A DNA stretch of 64,000 nt from Neiella marina (lineage in GTDB: Bacteria > Pseudomonadota > Gammaproteobacteria > Enterobacterales > Neiellaceae): the NCBI RefSeq assembly GCF_002165625.1, contig NZ_NGNS01000004.1:186001-250000 (forward strand), written 5' to 3'. The notes below the pieces were generated by a model, which saw only the letters and a program-made list of their open reading frames with translations, made no database searches and was not told the DNA's origin. Position 1 is the stretch's first letter; each line of letters opens with the position of its first letter. The position numbers and the translations under genes were made by a program. Shown here piece by piece: positions 57,264 to 64,000 of this stretch.

Positions 57264-57285
57264 GGGTGAGCCAAATGGCTCACCC
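57264..57285. terminator. Hairpin between convergent DUF1707 and manB genes
   Basis: GGGTGAGCC, loop AAAT and GGCTCACCC form a perfect 9-bp stem between two convergent genes. There is no T run on either side, so it may be a weak or rho-assisted bidirectional terminator. Confidence 0.5.
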
Positions 57286-57293
57286 AGCTAAAT

Positions 57294-58676
57294 CTAACTC
57301 ATCAACAAAGCCAATACTTGTTCTGTTTTTTGCTTCATCAATTGCACATCAGCTCGACTTTCAACGTTTAACCGAACCACTGGCTCGGTATTGGACTTGC
57401 GTAAGTTGAAGCGCCAGTTGTCAAACTCCATGCTGATGCCATCGGTATGATCAACACTCAGGGCATCCGCTTGCAAGGTATCAAGTACGTGAGCGATGGC
57501 AGCATCCGGATCCGTCAACTTCTGATTGATTTCTCCCGATGAAGGATAAGCAGCAATACGCTCTTTCACTAGTGCTGACAAAGGCAGGCCCTTAACACTC
57601 AATAATTGAGCAACAAGCAGCCAAGGGATCATGCCGCTGTCGCAGTAAGCAAAATCACGGAAATAGTGGTGGGCACTCATTTCGCCGCCGTACACCGCGT
57701 CTTTTTCACGCATAATCTGCTTAATAAAGGCGTGTCCAGTTTTGCTTAAGATCGGCTCGCCACCAGCTTGGTTAACAACATCAATAGTATTCCAAGTTAA
57801 TCGTGGGTCATGAATAATTTTGGCACCTTGCAGGCTCTGAAGAAATGCTTCGGCAAGTAAACCAACAATGTAATAACCTTCAATGAATTCACCGTTTTCA
57901 TCAAACAAGAAACAGCGGTCAAAGTCACCGTCCCAAGCAATCCCCATGTCGGCACCATGCGCTTTAACGGCATTTGCCGTTGCCGGCCGATTCTCTGGTA
58001 GTAGCGGATTAGGAATACCATTGGGGAATGTGCTATCGGGCTCATTATGAATCTTGATTAGCGACACAGGGATGCTGAGCTCCGCAAAGGCTTGCTCCAG
58101 CGCATCAACAACATGACCAGCGGCACCATTGCCGGCATTGACCACCAGTTTTAACGGCTTGATCAATGACGGCTCAATGTAACTAAGCAAGTGTTTTACA
58201 TAGTCGTTTAGTAAACTCATTTGCTTGTAGTCGCCAGCTGTTTCAACTGCTGTTTCAGCCCCTGTTTCACGCCACGGAGCTTGCTCAGCAAGGGCTTTGA
58301 TTTGCAATAAGCCATTGTCGTTGCCAATAGGGCGGCTGCCTTCACACACTAACTTCATACCGTTGTAGTCAATCGGGTTGTGACTGGCTGTGACCTCCAC
58401 TCCGCCATCGACGCCGAGATGAAAAGTGGCAAAATAGATTTCTTCTGTCCCTGTTAAACCTAAATCAATCACGTTGGTACCGGCATCTCTTAAGCCTTGC
58501 GCCAAAGACAGCTTTAGCGATTCACTGGTTGCTCGCGCATCGCCACCGACAACCACCTGTTTTGGCTGCAAAATTTGCCCATAGGCACGACCAATATCAT
58601 AAGCAATTTGGTCATTTAGTTCGGCGCCAAGTTGGCCTCGAATGTCGTAGGCCTTAAAACAAGTTAGCTGAGTCAT
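57294..58676 (-). CDS. manB: Phosphomannomutase
   Basis: The ATG at 58676 is preferred; the GTG four codons upstream overlaps the Shine-Dalgarno CGGAG. The 460-residue enzyme is close to E. coli CpsG/Man[18 protein letters not shown], the phosphoserine loop [16 protein letters not shown], metal loop [11 protein letters not shown], sugar loop [12 protein letters not shown] and phosphate loop [15 protein letters not shown]. It interconverts mannose-6-phosphate and mannose-1-phosphate for GDP-mannose or mannose catabolism. No manC is adjacent. Confidence 0.93.
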   Translation of the reverse strand: MTQLTCFKAYDIRGQLGAELNDQIAYDIGRAYGQILQPKQVVVGGDARATSESLKLSLAQGLRDAGTNVIDLGLTGTEEIYFATFHLGVDGGVEVTASHNPIDYNGMKLVCEGSRPIGNDNGLLQIKALAEQAPWRETGAETAVETAGDYKQMSLLNDYVKHLLSYIEPSLIKPLKLVVNAGNGAAGHVVDALEQAFAELSIPVSLIKIHNEPDSTFPNGIPNPLLPENRPATANAVKAHGADMGIAWDGDFDRCFLFDENGEFIEGYYIVGLLAEAFLQSLQGAKIIHDPRLTWNTIDVVNQAGGEPILSKTGHAFIKQIMREKDAVYGGEMSAHHYFRDFAYCDSGMIPWLLVAQLLSVKGLPLSALVKERIAAYPSSGEINQKLTDPDAAIAHVLDTLQADALSVDHTDGISMEFDNWRFNLRKSNTEPVVRLNVESRADVQLMKQKTEQVLALLMS

Positions 58677-58779
58677 ATTCGTTGTCACTCCGTTTGGTAT
58701 TGCGGCTCAAATCGCATTTATTTTGTTCGACAGCCAAGCTAAATGGTTTTGTAAAAACAATGTAACGAACCTCTCATTT

Positions 58780-58793
58780 TGGAACCGTTTACA
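58780..58793. promoter_or_regulatory. LacI-family operator-like site 1
   Basis: TGGAACCGTTTACA resembles the LacI/GalR-type operator TGWAANCGNTNWCA with one mismatch, and shares AACCGTTTACA with site 2. Confidence 0.4.
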
Positions 58794-58846
58794 ATCCAAA
58801 TTGCTTGATCTTAAAAAGTTGAATGGCATTATTTGTACCACAAAGA

Positions 58847-58860
58847 TGTAACCGTTTACA
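58847..58860. promoter_or_regulatory. LacI-family operator-like site 2
   Basis: TGTAACCGTTTACA fits the LacI/GalR-type operator TGWAANCGNTNWCA fully and lies only 9 bases from the start codon at 58870, where a repressor could block initiation. Confidence 0.5.
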
Positions 58861-58869
58861 GGATTAATC

Positions 58870-59721
58870 ATGAAGTTATTGACCTTAATACTGCTTACCG
58901 TACTGACCGCTATTTCTGCTCACGCGGCCCCCTTGGTACATAACAAACTACAAAGCAACAAAGACCAATATTTCATTGAACTGATTGAGTTAGCCTTAAG
59001 TAAGGTCGGTAAGACCCATGCGTTTGAATTGCAGCAAACGGCCGAAGCTCTCAACCAAGATCAGGTCGTCGAAGGGATTAAGTCCGGCAGCGTTTCGATA
59101 CTTTGGGCTGGCACACAACCAGCTTACGAACAAAGTATGCGTCCGATCAGAGTTCCTCTACTTAAAGGATTGCAAGGTCATCGGTTGTTTATTATCAACA
59201 AGAATAATCAGTCAAACTTCAACCACATCAACTCATTAGCCGATTTACAAACTTTAAATGCAGGCCAAGGGCGCTCTTGGGGCGACACCCAAATCTTGCG
59301 CGACGCAGGTTTGAATGTCGTCACTGCAGTGAAGAAAGAGAGCTTGTTCTACATGGTCGATGGTGGCCGATTCGACTACTTCCCACTCGCGGTCCATGAG
59401 CCTTGGGATGAAATTCGAGCTCGACCGGACTTAGATTTGAGCGTTGATAAAGAGCTGTTGCTGGTTTACCCAATGCCAATGTACTTTTTTGTCAGTCAAG
59501 ACAATGAAGAGTTAGCCCAAGCGATAGAACAAGGCTTAAACATTGCGATCGCTGACGGCAGCTTTGACCAAGTGTTTTATCAAGCACCTCATATCAAATC
59601 GGCATTGCAGCAAGCTCAATTAGCAAACCGCCGCGTCATTGAAATCAATAACCCAAATTTATCACCGGCGACACCGCTGGATCGTAAAGAACTCTGGCTC
59701 GACCTAGCCAAAGTCATGTAG
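58870..59721 (+). CDS. Periplasmic solute-binding protein (transporter substrate-binding-like)
   Basis: A 283-residue protein with a signal peptide (cleavage near AHA-AP) and a type II periplasmic-binding fold of the amino-acid-binding kind: FIELIELALSKVG, the hinge strand INSLADLQTLNAGQGRSWGD, FYMVDGGRFDYFPLAVHEPW and MPMYFFVSQDNEELAQAIEQ. No permease or ATPase gene is near, so it may be an orphan sensor-like binding protein. Two LacI-operator-like sites precede it and a clear terminator follows at 59761. Confidence 0.82.
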   Translation: MKLLTLILLTVLTAISAHAAPLVHNKLQSNKDQYFIELIELALSKVGKTHAFELQQTAEALNQDQVVEGIKSGSVSILWAGTQPAYEQSMRPIRVPLLKGLQGHRLFIINKNNQSNFNHINSLADLQTLNAGQGRSWGDTQILRDAGLNVVTAVKKESLFYMVDGGRFDYFPLAVHEPWDEIRARPDLDLSVDKELLLVYPMPMYFFVSQDNEELAQAIEQGLNIAIADGSFDQVFYQAPHIKSALQQAQLANRRVIEINNPNLSPATPLDRKELWLDLAKVM

Positions 59722-59760
59722 TAGGTCGAAGGAAGTGGTGTGCTTCCTCTCCCCCCTTTC

Positions 59761-59789
59761 GCCCCTGTTTCTCCTCCAGGGGCTTTTTT
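59761..59789 (+). terminator. Rho-independent terminator of the solute-binding gene
   Basis: GCCCCTG and CAGGGGC with a nine-base loop, followed by six T; it lies 39 bases after the stop. Confidence 0.88.
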
Positions 59790-59865
59790 ATGCGCTTTGG
59801 TCACAAGACCTCCAAGCATGGGCGTTCATTTTCCCCCGCCAGCCTTACAACTAACATCTGTTCGT

Positions 59866-60867
59866 TCAGCCCGCATTGGCCATCAATGCAGATTCGATGT
59901 AGCGGATAGTGGCTGTTGTTCCACTCAACTCAGACATGTGCTCGCCTTCAAACTCGGCGCTGTACAAGCCATTAAATCCGGCATTTTGAAAAATTTGCAA
60001 TAGCTTTGGGTAGTCCAGTGTGGTTTCGCGACCGGAGGCATCAAAGTCGTGAGACTTCACACTGACTCCTCTGGTGTAAGGCGCCAGGTCAATGAGCCCT
60101 TGAACTCGGTCGTACCTGCGCTCCGGGTTCAAACCCCAACCTCCCATAAAGAAGTTATCCAAATCGGTAAACACTCCCAGGTTCGGGTGGTTCGTCAATT
60201 CGATGAGCATCGCCAGCCAAGCACCGTTGTTGGAGGCATTCCCATGGTTTTCTACCAACACTTCGATGCCATAGTCGTTGCCAATCGAAGCAAGGACAGC
60301 GAGCGACTCAGCACACTGGTGAAGTTGCTGTAAGTAGGTTCCATCGCCGTAAGCATTAACCCGTATCTGCTTACAGCCAAGGTAGGCGGCTGCTTCAAAC
60401 CAGGGTTTATGGTTGTCAATCGCTTGTTGTCTTGCTTTGGCATTACTTGCGCCGATGGCACCAGTTTCATCACACATCAACAGCTGAAAGCTAACGCCGT
60501 TATCCTTGGCTCTCAATTTAAAGTCATCAAGCCAGGGCTTGTCCTCGGCATGGCCGAAGAACAAAATGTTGACTAAATCAACCCGGTCAACGCCTAGTTG
60601 ACGCGACAACTTAGTAATATCCCGTGGATCTAAGCGCCCCAACAATACGTCATCGGGGCTTTGATGCAGGGTCTTAATGAACTGTGAATAGTTATCTCGG
60701 CTGTTGCCAAATATTGCCCGATGAAAACACCATTGAGACAGGGAAATGCGCTCAGAGAAGCGCGCGGCCTCTACGCGGTTATCAGAATCGGCGACACTCT
60801 GGCTACTGCCCAGAGCGGTCGATGCGGCGATTAGTTTTAACAAATCTCGGCGCGACAAATGACTCAT
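59866..60867 (-). CDS. Tat-exported sugar isomerase/epimerase-like TIM-barrel protein
   Basis: A 333-residue protein with a twin-arginine signal (LSRRDLLKLIAASTALGSS). The body is a xylose-isomerase-like AP-endonuclease-2 barrel: VLVENHGNASNNGAWL holds the first metal Glu, GVFTDLDNFFMGG an Asp, VSVKSHDFD a His/Asp pair and LYSAEFEGE the last Glu. Members epimerise or isomerise sugars or related acids. Tat export implies it folds with its metal in the cytoplasm and acts in the periplasm. It is the third gene of the hydrolase operon, 18 bases after the lactonase gene. Confidence 0.85.
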   Translation of the reverse strand: MSHLSRRDLLKLIAASTALGSSQSVADSDNRVEAARFSERISLSQWCFHRAIFGNSRDNYSQFIKTLHQSPDDVLLGRLDPRDITKLSRQLGVDRVDLVNILFFGHAEDKPWLDDFKLRAKDNGVSFQLLMCDETGAIGASNAKARQQAIDNHKPWFEAAAYLGCKQIRVNAYGDGTYLQQLHQCAESLAVLASIGNDYGIEVLVENHGNASNNGAWLAMLIELTNHPNLGVFTDLDNFFMGGWGLNPERRYDRVQGLIDLAPYTRGVSVKSHDFDASGRETTLDYPKLLQIFQNAGFNGLYSAEFEGEHMSELSGTTATIRYIESALMANAG

Positions 60868-60885
60868 AAGCTTGATCCGAATTGA

Positions 60886-62052
60886 TTACCTGCTGATTTC
60901 ATTGATTAAAACCGGTTGCGAAATATCAAGCTGGCTACCGACTTCTGTTAGCTTGCCATCACGACCAATGGCAAAAGATACGATGGAATTTGAATGTTGA
61001 TTGGCAACGAACAAAAAGCGCTGATCCGTGCTGATATGAAAATGACGAGGCCAGCGACCTGCACTTGATATGGTCTGTTGCTTTGATAGGAGCCCATCAT
61101 CAGTCACTTGAAACATCACTAAACTGTCGTGCCCCCGATTGGAAACATAGAGGTACTGGCCATCTTGGGTAAGCGCAATGTGTCCAGCCTGACTAGTTCC
61201 TTGATAACTCTCCGGCAAAGTCGAGAGCTGCTGTACCTTTGTTAGCTTGCCATTTGCTTCGACATCGAATGCCATAAGGGTATTGCTCAACTCATTGAGC
61301 ACATAAGCTTTACCATTTTGTTGATGGAACACCATATGTCGTGGGCCCGAGCCAGGTGCCACTGCCGCAGCTTCTATGCCCTTCGACCAATTGCTGCTTT
61401 GTTCATACAGTGTGATGGTGTCAGCGCCTAAGTCGACTGCGTATAGCCGGTTGCCATCCTCGGTCCAATTCGCCCAATGCATATGGCTGCCTCGCTGACG
61501 GTCTTTATTTGGCCCAGAGCCGTGATGTTGATTGACAGCAATGGTATTGGTCAGTGAGCCGCCCAACTTATCGACGCCGATTACCGATAAAGTTCCTGAG
61601 CCATAGTTAGCCACCGCAAGGTGAGCGCCATTAGGCGACAACGCGATGTAACACGGGTACGAGCCATGACTCGCGATGCCATTGATGGCATTCGCTTGCA
61701 AGGTTTCGCCAGAAGATTGCAGCGCAAACACCGCTATATTTCCCGCGCTCATTTCTTCAACAGCATAGAGATAGTCGCTGTCTGCTGAAATGGTCAGGTA
61801 TGAAGGGTTTTGCAGAGATGCTAACAAATGCGGTTGCCGAAAGTCGCCGTTAAAGGGATCGAATCGAACCCGGTAAATGCCATCGCTTTCGAAGGGGATC
61901 GGCGCAACAGCCTCGCTGTGCACTTGAGTGTAGGTACCCACCACCAATTGATAATCTTTGCTTTGTCCCCTATGTTTCGACAATTGGCAGCCTGATAGCA
62001 GAACTAGACTAATGGCGCTTGCAACGAGTGTTGCGCAGTTTAAGTACTTCAT
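60886..62052 (-). CDS. Lactonase family (YbhE-like beta-propeller) lipoprotein
   Basis: I start at ATG 62052, which opens a lipoprotein signal (lipobox LLSGC, Cys22); the longer frame upstream overlaps the hydrolase gene. The 388-residue protein is a seven-bladed propeller of the 6-phosphogluconolactonase (YbhE/Pgl) family: LVVGTYTQVHSEAVAP at the start, and repeats such as HLAVANYGSGTLSVI, GPRHMVFHQQNGKAYVLNEL and YLYVSNRGHDSLVMF. As a lipoprotein it cannot be the cytosolic Pgl; it may hydrolyse a periplasmic sugar lactone. It lies 19 bases after the GH gene. Confidence 0.88.
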   Translation of the reverse strand: MKYLNCATLVASAISLVLLSGCQLSKHRGQSKDYQLVVGTYTQVHSEAVAPIPFESDGIYRVRFDPFNGDFRQPHLLASLQNPSYLTISADSDYLYAVEEMSAGNIAVFALQSSGETLQANAINGIASHGSYPCYIALSPNGAHLAVANYGSGTLSVIGVDKLGGSLTNTIAVNQHHGSGPNKDRQRGSHMHWANWTEDGNRLYAVDLGADTITLYEQSSNWSKGIEAAAVAPGSGPRHMVFHQQNGKAYVLNELSNTLMAFDVEANGKLTKVQQLSTLPESYQGTSQAGHIALTQDGQYLYVSNRGHDSLVMFQVTDDGLLSKQQTISSAGRWPRHFHISTDQRFLFVANQHSNSIVSFAIGRDGKLTEVGSQLDISQPVLINEISR

Positions 62053-62071
62053 GTTCAATGATTCACAAAGC

Positions 62072-63904
62072 TCAGTGGTAGAGCATTTCCACTCTCGCCA
62101 ATTGAGCCTTGCCTCCTCTAAACACGACTTTGATATAGCGATACTGCTCATCTCCCTGATACGAGTAGAGTTTCGGCTTCCAGTAGCTGTAATAGGATTC
62201 GTTGTTAGCAAATGTTTGCGGCTTCACATTGAGCTCTGTCCAACTTTTACCGTCATGAGAGCCAACCAGAGCTAAATAAGAGAATCTTGTTTGCTCAAAT
62301 GCATACAACAGGAATTTGTCGAGCTTGCCTGGAATTCGATATGTTGCTTCAGAGCCATAATCACCGGCAAGGCGATGGCGAATCTCCTTAAAACTTCGAT
62401 CGCTGCCCGTTACCGGATGAATGGCTTTGCTGTCTTCGACCACGCCAAGATTTTTCATGGTGTCTATTCGCGCTAGCTGGCTAACTTTGATCGGTCCAAC
62501 GGTGTTTGAATAACCAGAATCACCGGCACTGTTGATGGCCGAAACTCGATAGTAATAGCTATTGTCAATTTGCGCAGATTCATCATGGAACAACGGGAAA
62601 TAAGGCACGTCAGCATCGGAAATATTGTAACCAACCCGCAGCCAAGGACCCTCAGTCGATTCAGACCGCTCGACGTTGTAGCCAGTAGCGCCCATCGAGC
62701 CTTGCCAGCTAATCGAATAAGCGTTGGCAATCGGCAATAATGTAGGCGCCAGTGGCTTAGAAATCGGAGGCACGTCAACACCTTGTATTTCAAACGCTTT
62801 GTTTCGATACATTTGCATCAAGCGTTGCTCATCATAGGCCTCACCGGACGGGAAGCCTGGCCAGTGGAAAGCCTTGAACAAGCCGGCTCCGAGTGGCTCA
62901 GAATGCCAATAGAAACCACCGTCTTTGCGGTGATGCCGCAGACTCCAAATGAGTGCCCCCATGACGTCTTGTTCAGCAATCACCTTATCTAACGCAGACT
63001 CAATGGCAGAACTGCTGGCAAAACCGAACTCACCAACCACATAGGCTTTGCGCCCCTTGATCAGATCGAGGTTGCGCTGAATATTGTGCGGAATAAGTGT
63101 GGTATCACGCTCGTAATGATGGGAAGTGACAATATCGATCGACCATTCATCCAGTGATTCTTCGCGCACCAGAGGGTAATCTAAATCATCACTAAACCAA
63201 CCATCCATCACCAAATGATTACTGTCTTGCGATTTAATATAGCGAGTAATTTCTCGGGTCCAGCCCATCGGGCTGGTTAGTTCATTACCGGTTTCCCAGC
63301 ACAAAATCGCTTTATCGTCTTTGTACTTAACTCCGGTAACGCTGTTGGTTCGATTCAAGGTGAATTCGATGGTTTTCTTGAAATCACTGATCAACTGCGG
63401 GTCAGTCCAAAAATCCTCCGCCGTCTTGCCGCGGAACTCTGCATAGTTGGGCCGTCCCCCCATCCACTGGCGATTATTCAACAGCGGAAAGATCACTCGA
63501 ACGCCATACTCGTTAGCCAACGCCAACATCATGTCTGTGACTTTAAAGGCTTCCTCGTTAAACCGGCCCGGCCCCTCAACATAGGTTGGCGCTTCTTTTG
63601 GGAAATTATTATTTCTTACCGGAATGGTATAAATGCGCACCACCTGCCCGCCCATTTCTTTAATGGTGGCAAATACATCCCGCATTTCGTACTCATCAGG
63701 CAACTGATACGGGTTAGTCGTTGCGAACGACATTTCATCTTCTTGATAGTTGAGTGTCGGCACGTTGAACGAAATGAAGCGATATGGCTTGTTGCCATCC
63801 ATCAACTGGTTACCATCAACCGTTATAAAATGTTCAAACCCCAACGCATGTAGGCTCACAAACGCAGTCACAACCGCTAGGGCTCTACCAAGTAGTTTTA
63901 TCAA
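62072..63904 (-). CDS. Secreted GH5-like glycoside hydrolase (beta-mannanase-type) with fibronectin domain
   Basis: A 610-residue protein with a signal peptide (cleavage near residue 20, LHALG-FE). The catalytic domain (~25-390) is a clan-A TIM barrel: acid/base Glu in ILCWETGNELTSPMGW, nucleophile in AYVVGEFGF, and FVTVDGNQL-like opening typical of GH5 mannanases and relatives. A fibronectin type III module (~395-490, SYSISWQGSMGATGYNVERS) and a C-terminal beta-sandwich (~500-610) that may bind carbohydrate follow. It heads an operon with the lactonase and isomerase-like genes, and a perfect palindrome lies 50 bases upstream. Subfamily and substrate (mannan favoured by context with manB) are inferred. 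Confidence 0.82.
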   Translation of the reverse strand: MIKLLGRALAVVTAFVSLHALGFEHFITVDGNQLMDGNKPYRFISFNVPTLNYQEDEMSFATTNPYQLPDEYEMRDVFATIKEMGGQVVRIYTIPVRNNNFPKEAPTYVEGPGRFNEEAFKVTDMMLALANEYGVRVIFPLLNNRQWMGGRPNYAEFRGKTAEDFWTDPQLISDFKKTIEFTLNRTNSVTGVKYKDDKAILCWETGNELTSPMGWTREITRYIKSQDSNHLVMDGWFSDDLDYPLVREESLDEWSIDIVTSHHYERDTTLIPHNIQRNLDLIKGRKAYVVGEFGFASSSAIESALDKVIAEQDVMGALIWSLRHHRKDGGFYWHSEPLGAGLFKAFHWPGFPSGEAYDEQRLMQMYRNKAFEIQGVDVPPISKPLAPTLLPIANAYSISWQGSMGATGYNVERSESTEGPWLRVGYNISDADVPYFPLFHDESAQIDNSYYYRVSAINSAGDSGYSNTVGPIKVSQLARIDTMKNLGVVEDSKAIHPVTGSDRSFKEIRHRLAGDYGSEATYRIPGKLDKFLLYAFEQTRFSYLALVGSHDGKSWTELNVKPQTFANNESYYSYWKPKLYSYQGDEQYRYIKVVFRGGKAQLARVEMLYH

Positions 63905-63953
63905 AACCTTCTCCTGTTAAATGATCCAGCTAAAGGTGGACATGAACCAACCT

Positions 63954-63967
63954 ATGAACCGGTTCAT
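63954..63967. promoter_or_regulatory. Palindromic operator-like site upstream of the hydrolase operon
   Basis: ATGAACCGGTTCAT is a perfect 14-base palindrome of the LacI/GalR type (central CG), 50 bases upstream of the hydrolase start. A partial copy, ATGAACCAACC, precedes it at 63942-63952. Confidence 0.55.
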
Positions 63968-64000
63968 CAAAAAGTGACTTTATGCTAGGAGGGACAACAA

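Overview
This is a continuous stretch of chromosome from a gammaproteobacterium, most likely a marine, Alteromonadales- or Oceanospirillales-like one. The evidence is the typical gene orders (rpsP-rimM-trmD-rplS; recA-recX-alaS-lysC-csrA-tRNA; aroF-tyrA; ffh next to ypjD and corB), a sodium-pumping oxaloacetate decarboxylase (oadGAB), small families such as DUF2960, DUF2780 and YggX that are common in Shewanella, Vibrio and Alteromonas relatives, and secreted polysaccharide enzymes. I see no insertion sequence, prophage, CRISPR array, rRNA or replication origin. The window cuts mutY on the left and ends in the promoter of a glycoside hydrolase gene on the right.

Layout. 1-6.7 kb: mutY (3' end), yggX, a PhnA-like gene, two small exported proteins, a class D beta-lactamase, an UbiG-like methyltransferase, a DUF2780 protein, a double cupin, a SYLF protein and a histidine phosphatase. 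6.7-9.4 kb: aroF-tyrA operon with a SelT/SelW-like gene and the phosphatase at its end, and TyrR-like boxes upstream. 9.4-13.5 kb: a degenerate-GGDEF/EAL regulator facing the rpsP operon. 13.5-20.1 kb: an unusual cluster with an M20 peptidase divergent from two overlapping ATP-grasp ligase genes (the second carrying a C-terminal helix-hairpin-helix domain) and a very large cytoplasmic M14 carboxypeptidase. 20.3-23.2 kb: a two-domain lipoprotein (glycoside-hydrolase-like plus SGNH hydrolase). 23.3-27 kb: DUF2960, a NYN nuclease-like gene, the cobT-cobS-cobC-like cobalamin genes and a DUF2306 membrane protein. 27-32 kb: ffh, a Cys-rich metal permease, ypjD and corB. 32-41.5 kb: a lysozyme-like lipoprotein, gshA, an M16 protease, a quinone-oxidoreductase-like gene, a DAACS symporter, a small membrane protein and a chemoreceptor. 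41.6-44.9 kb: oadGAB. 45.2-54.5 kb: three tRNA-Arg, one tRNA-Ser, csrA, lysC, alaS, recX, recA (with a LexA box) and mutS. 54.5-64 kb: a periplasmic-sensing HD-GYP protein, a DUF1707/LiaF-like protein, phosphomannomutase, a solute-binding protein, and an operon of GH5-like hydrolase, lactonase lipoprotein and Tat-exported sugar isomerase-like protein, with LacI-type operator-like palindromes nearby.

The best candidate for an undescribed system is the 13.5-20.1 kb cluster. Two ATP-dependent carboxylate-amine ligases, translationally coupled, sit with two carboxypeptidase-type hydrolases. This looks like a make-and-trim circuit for a peptide or a C-terminal protein tag, and the helix-hairpin-helix domain on one ligase suggests contact with nucleic acid. 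Function is inferred only from families and neighbourhood.
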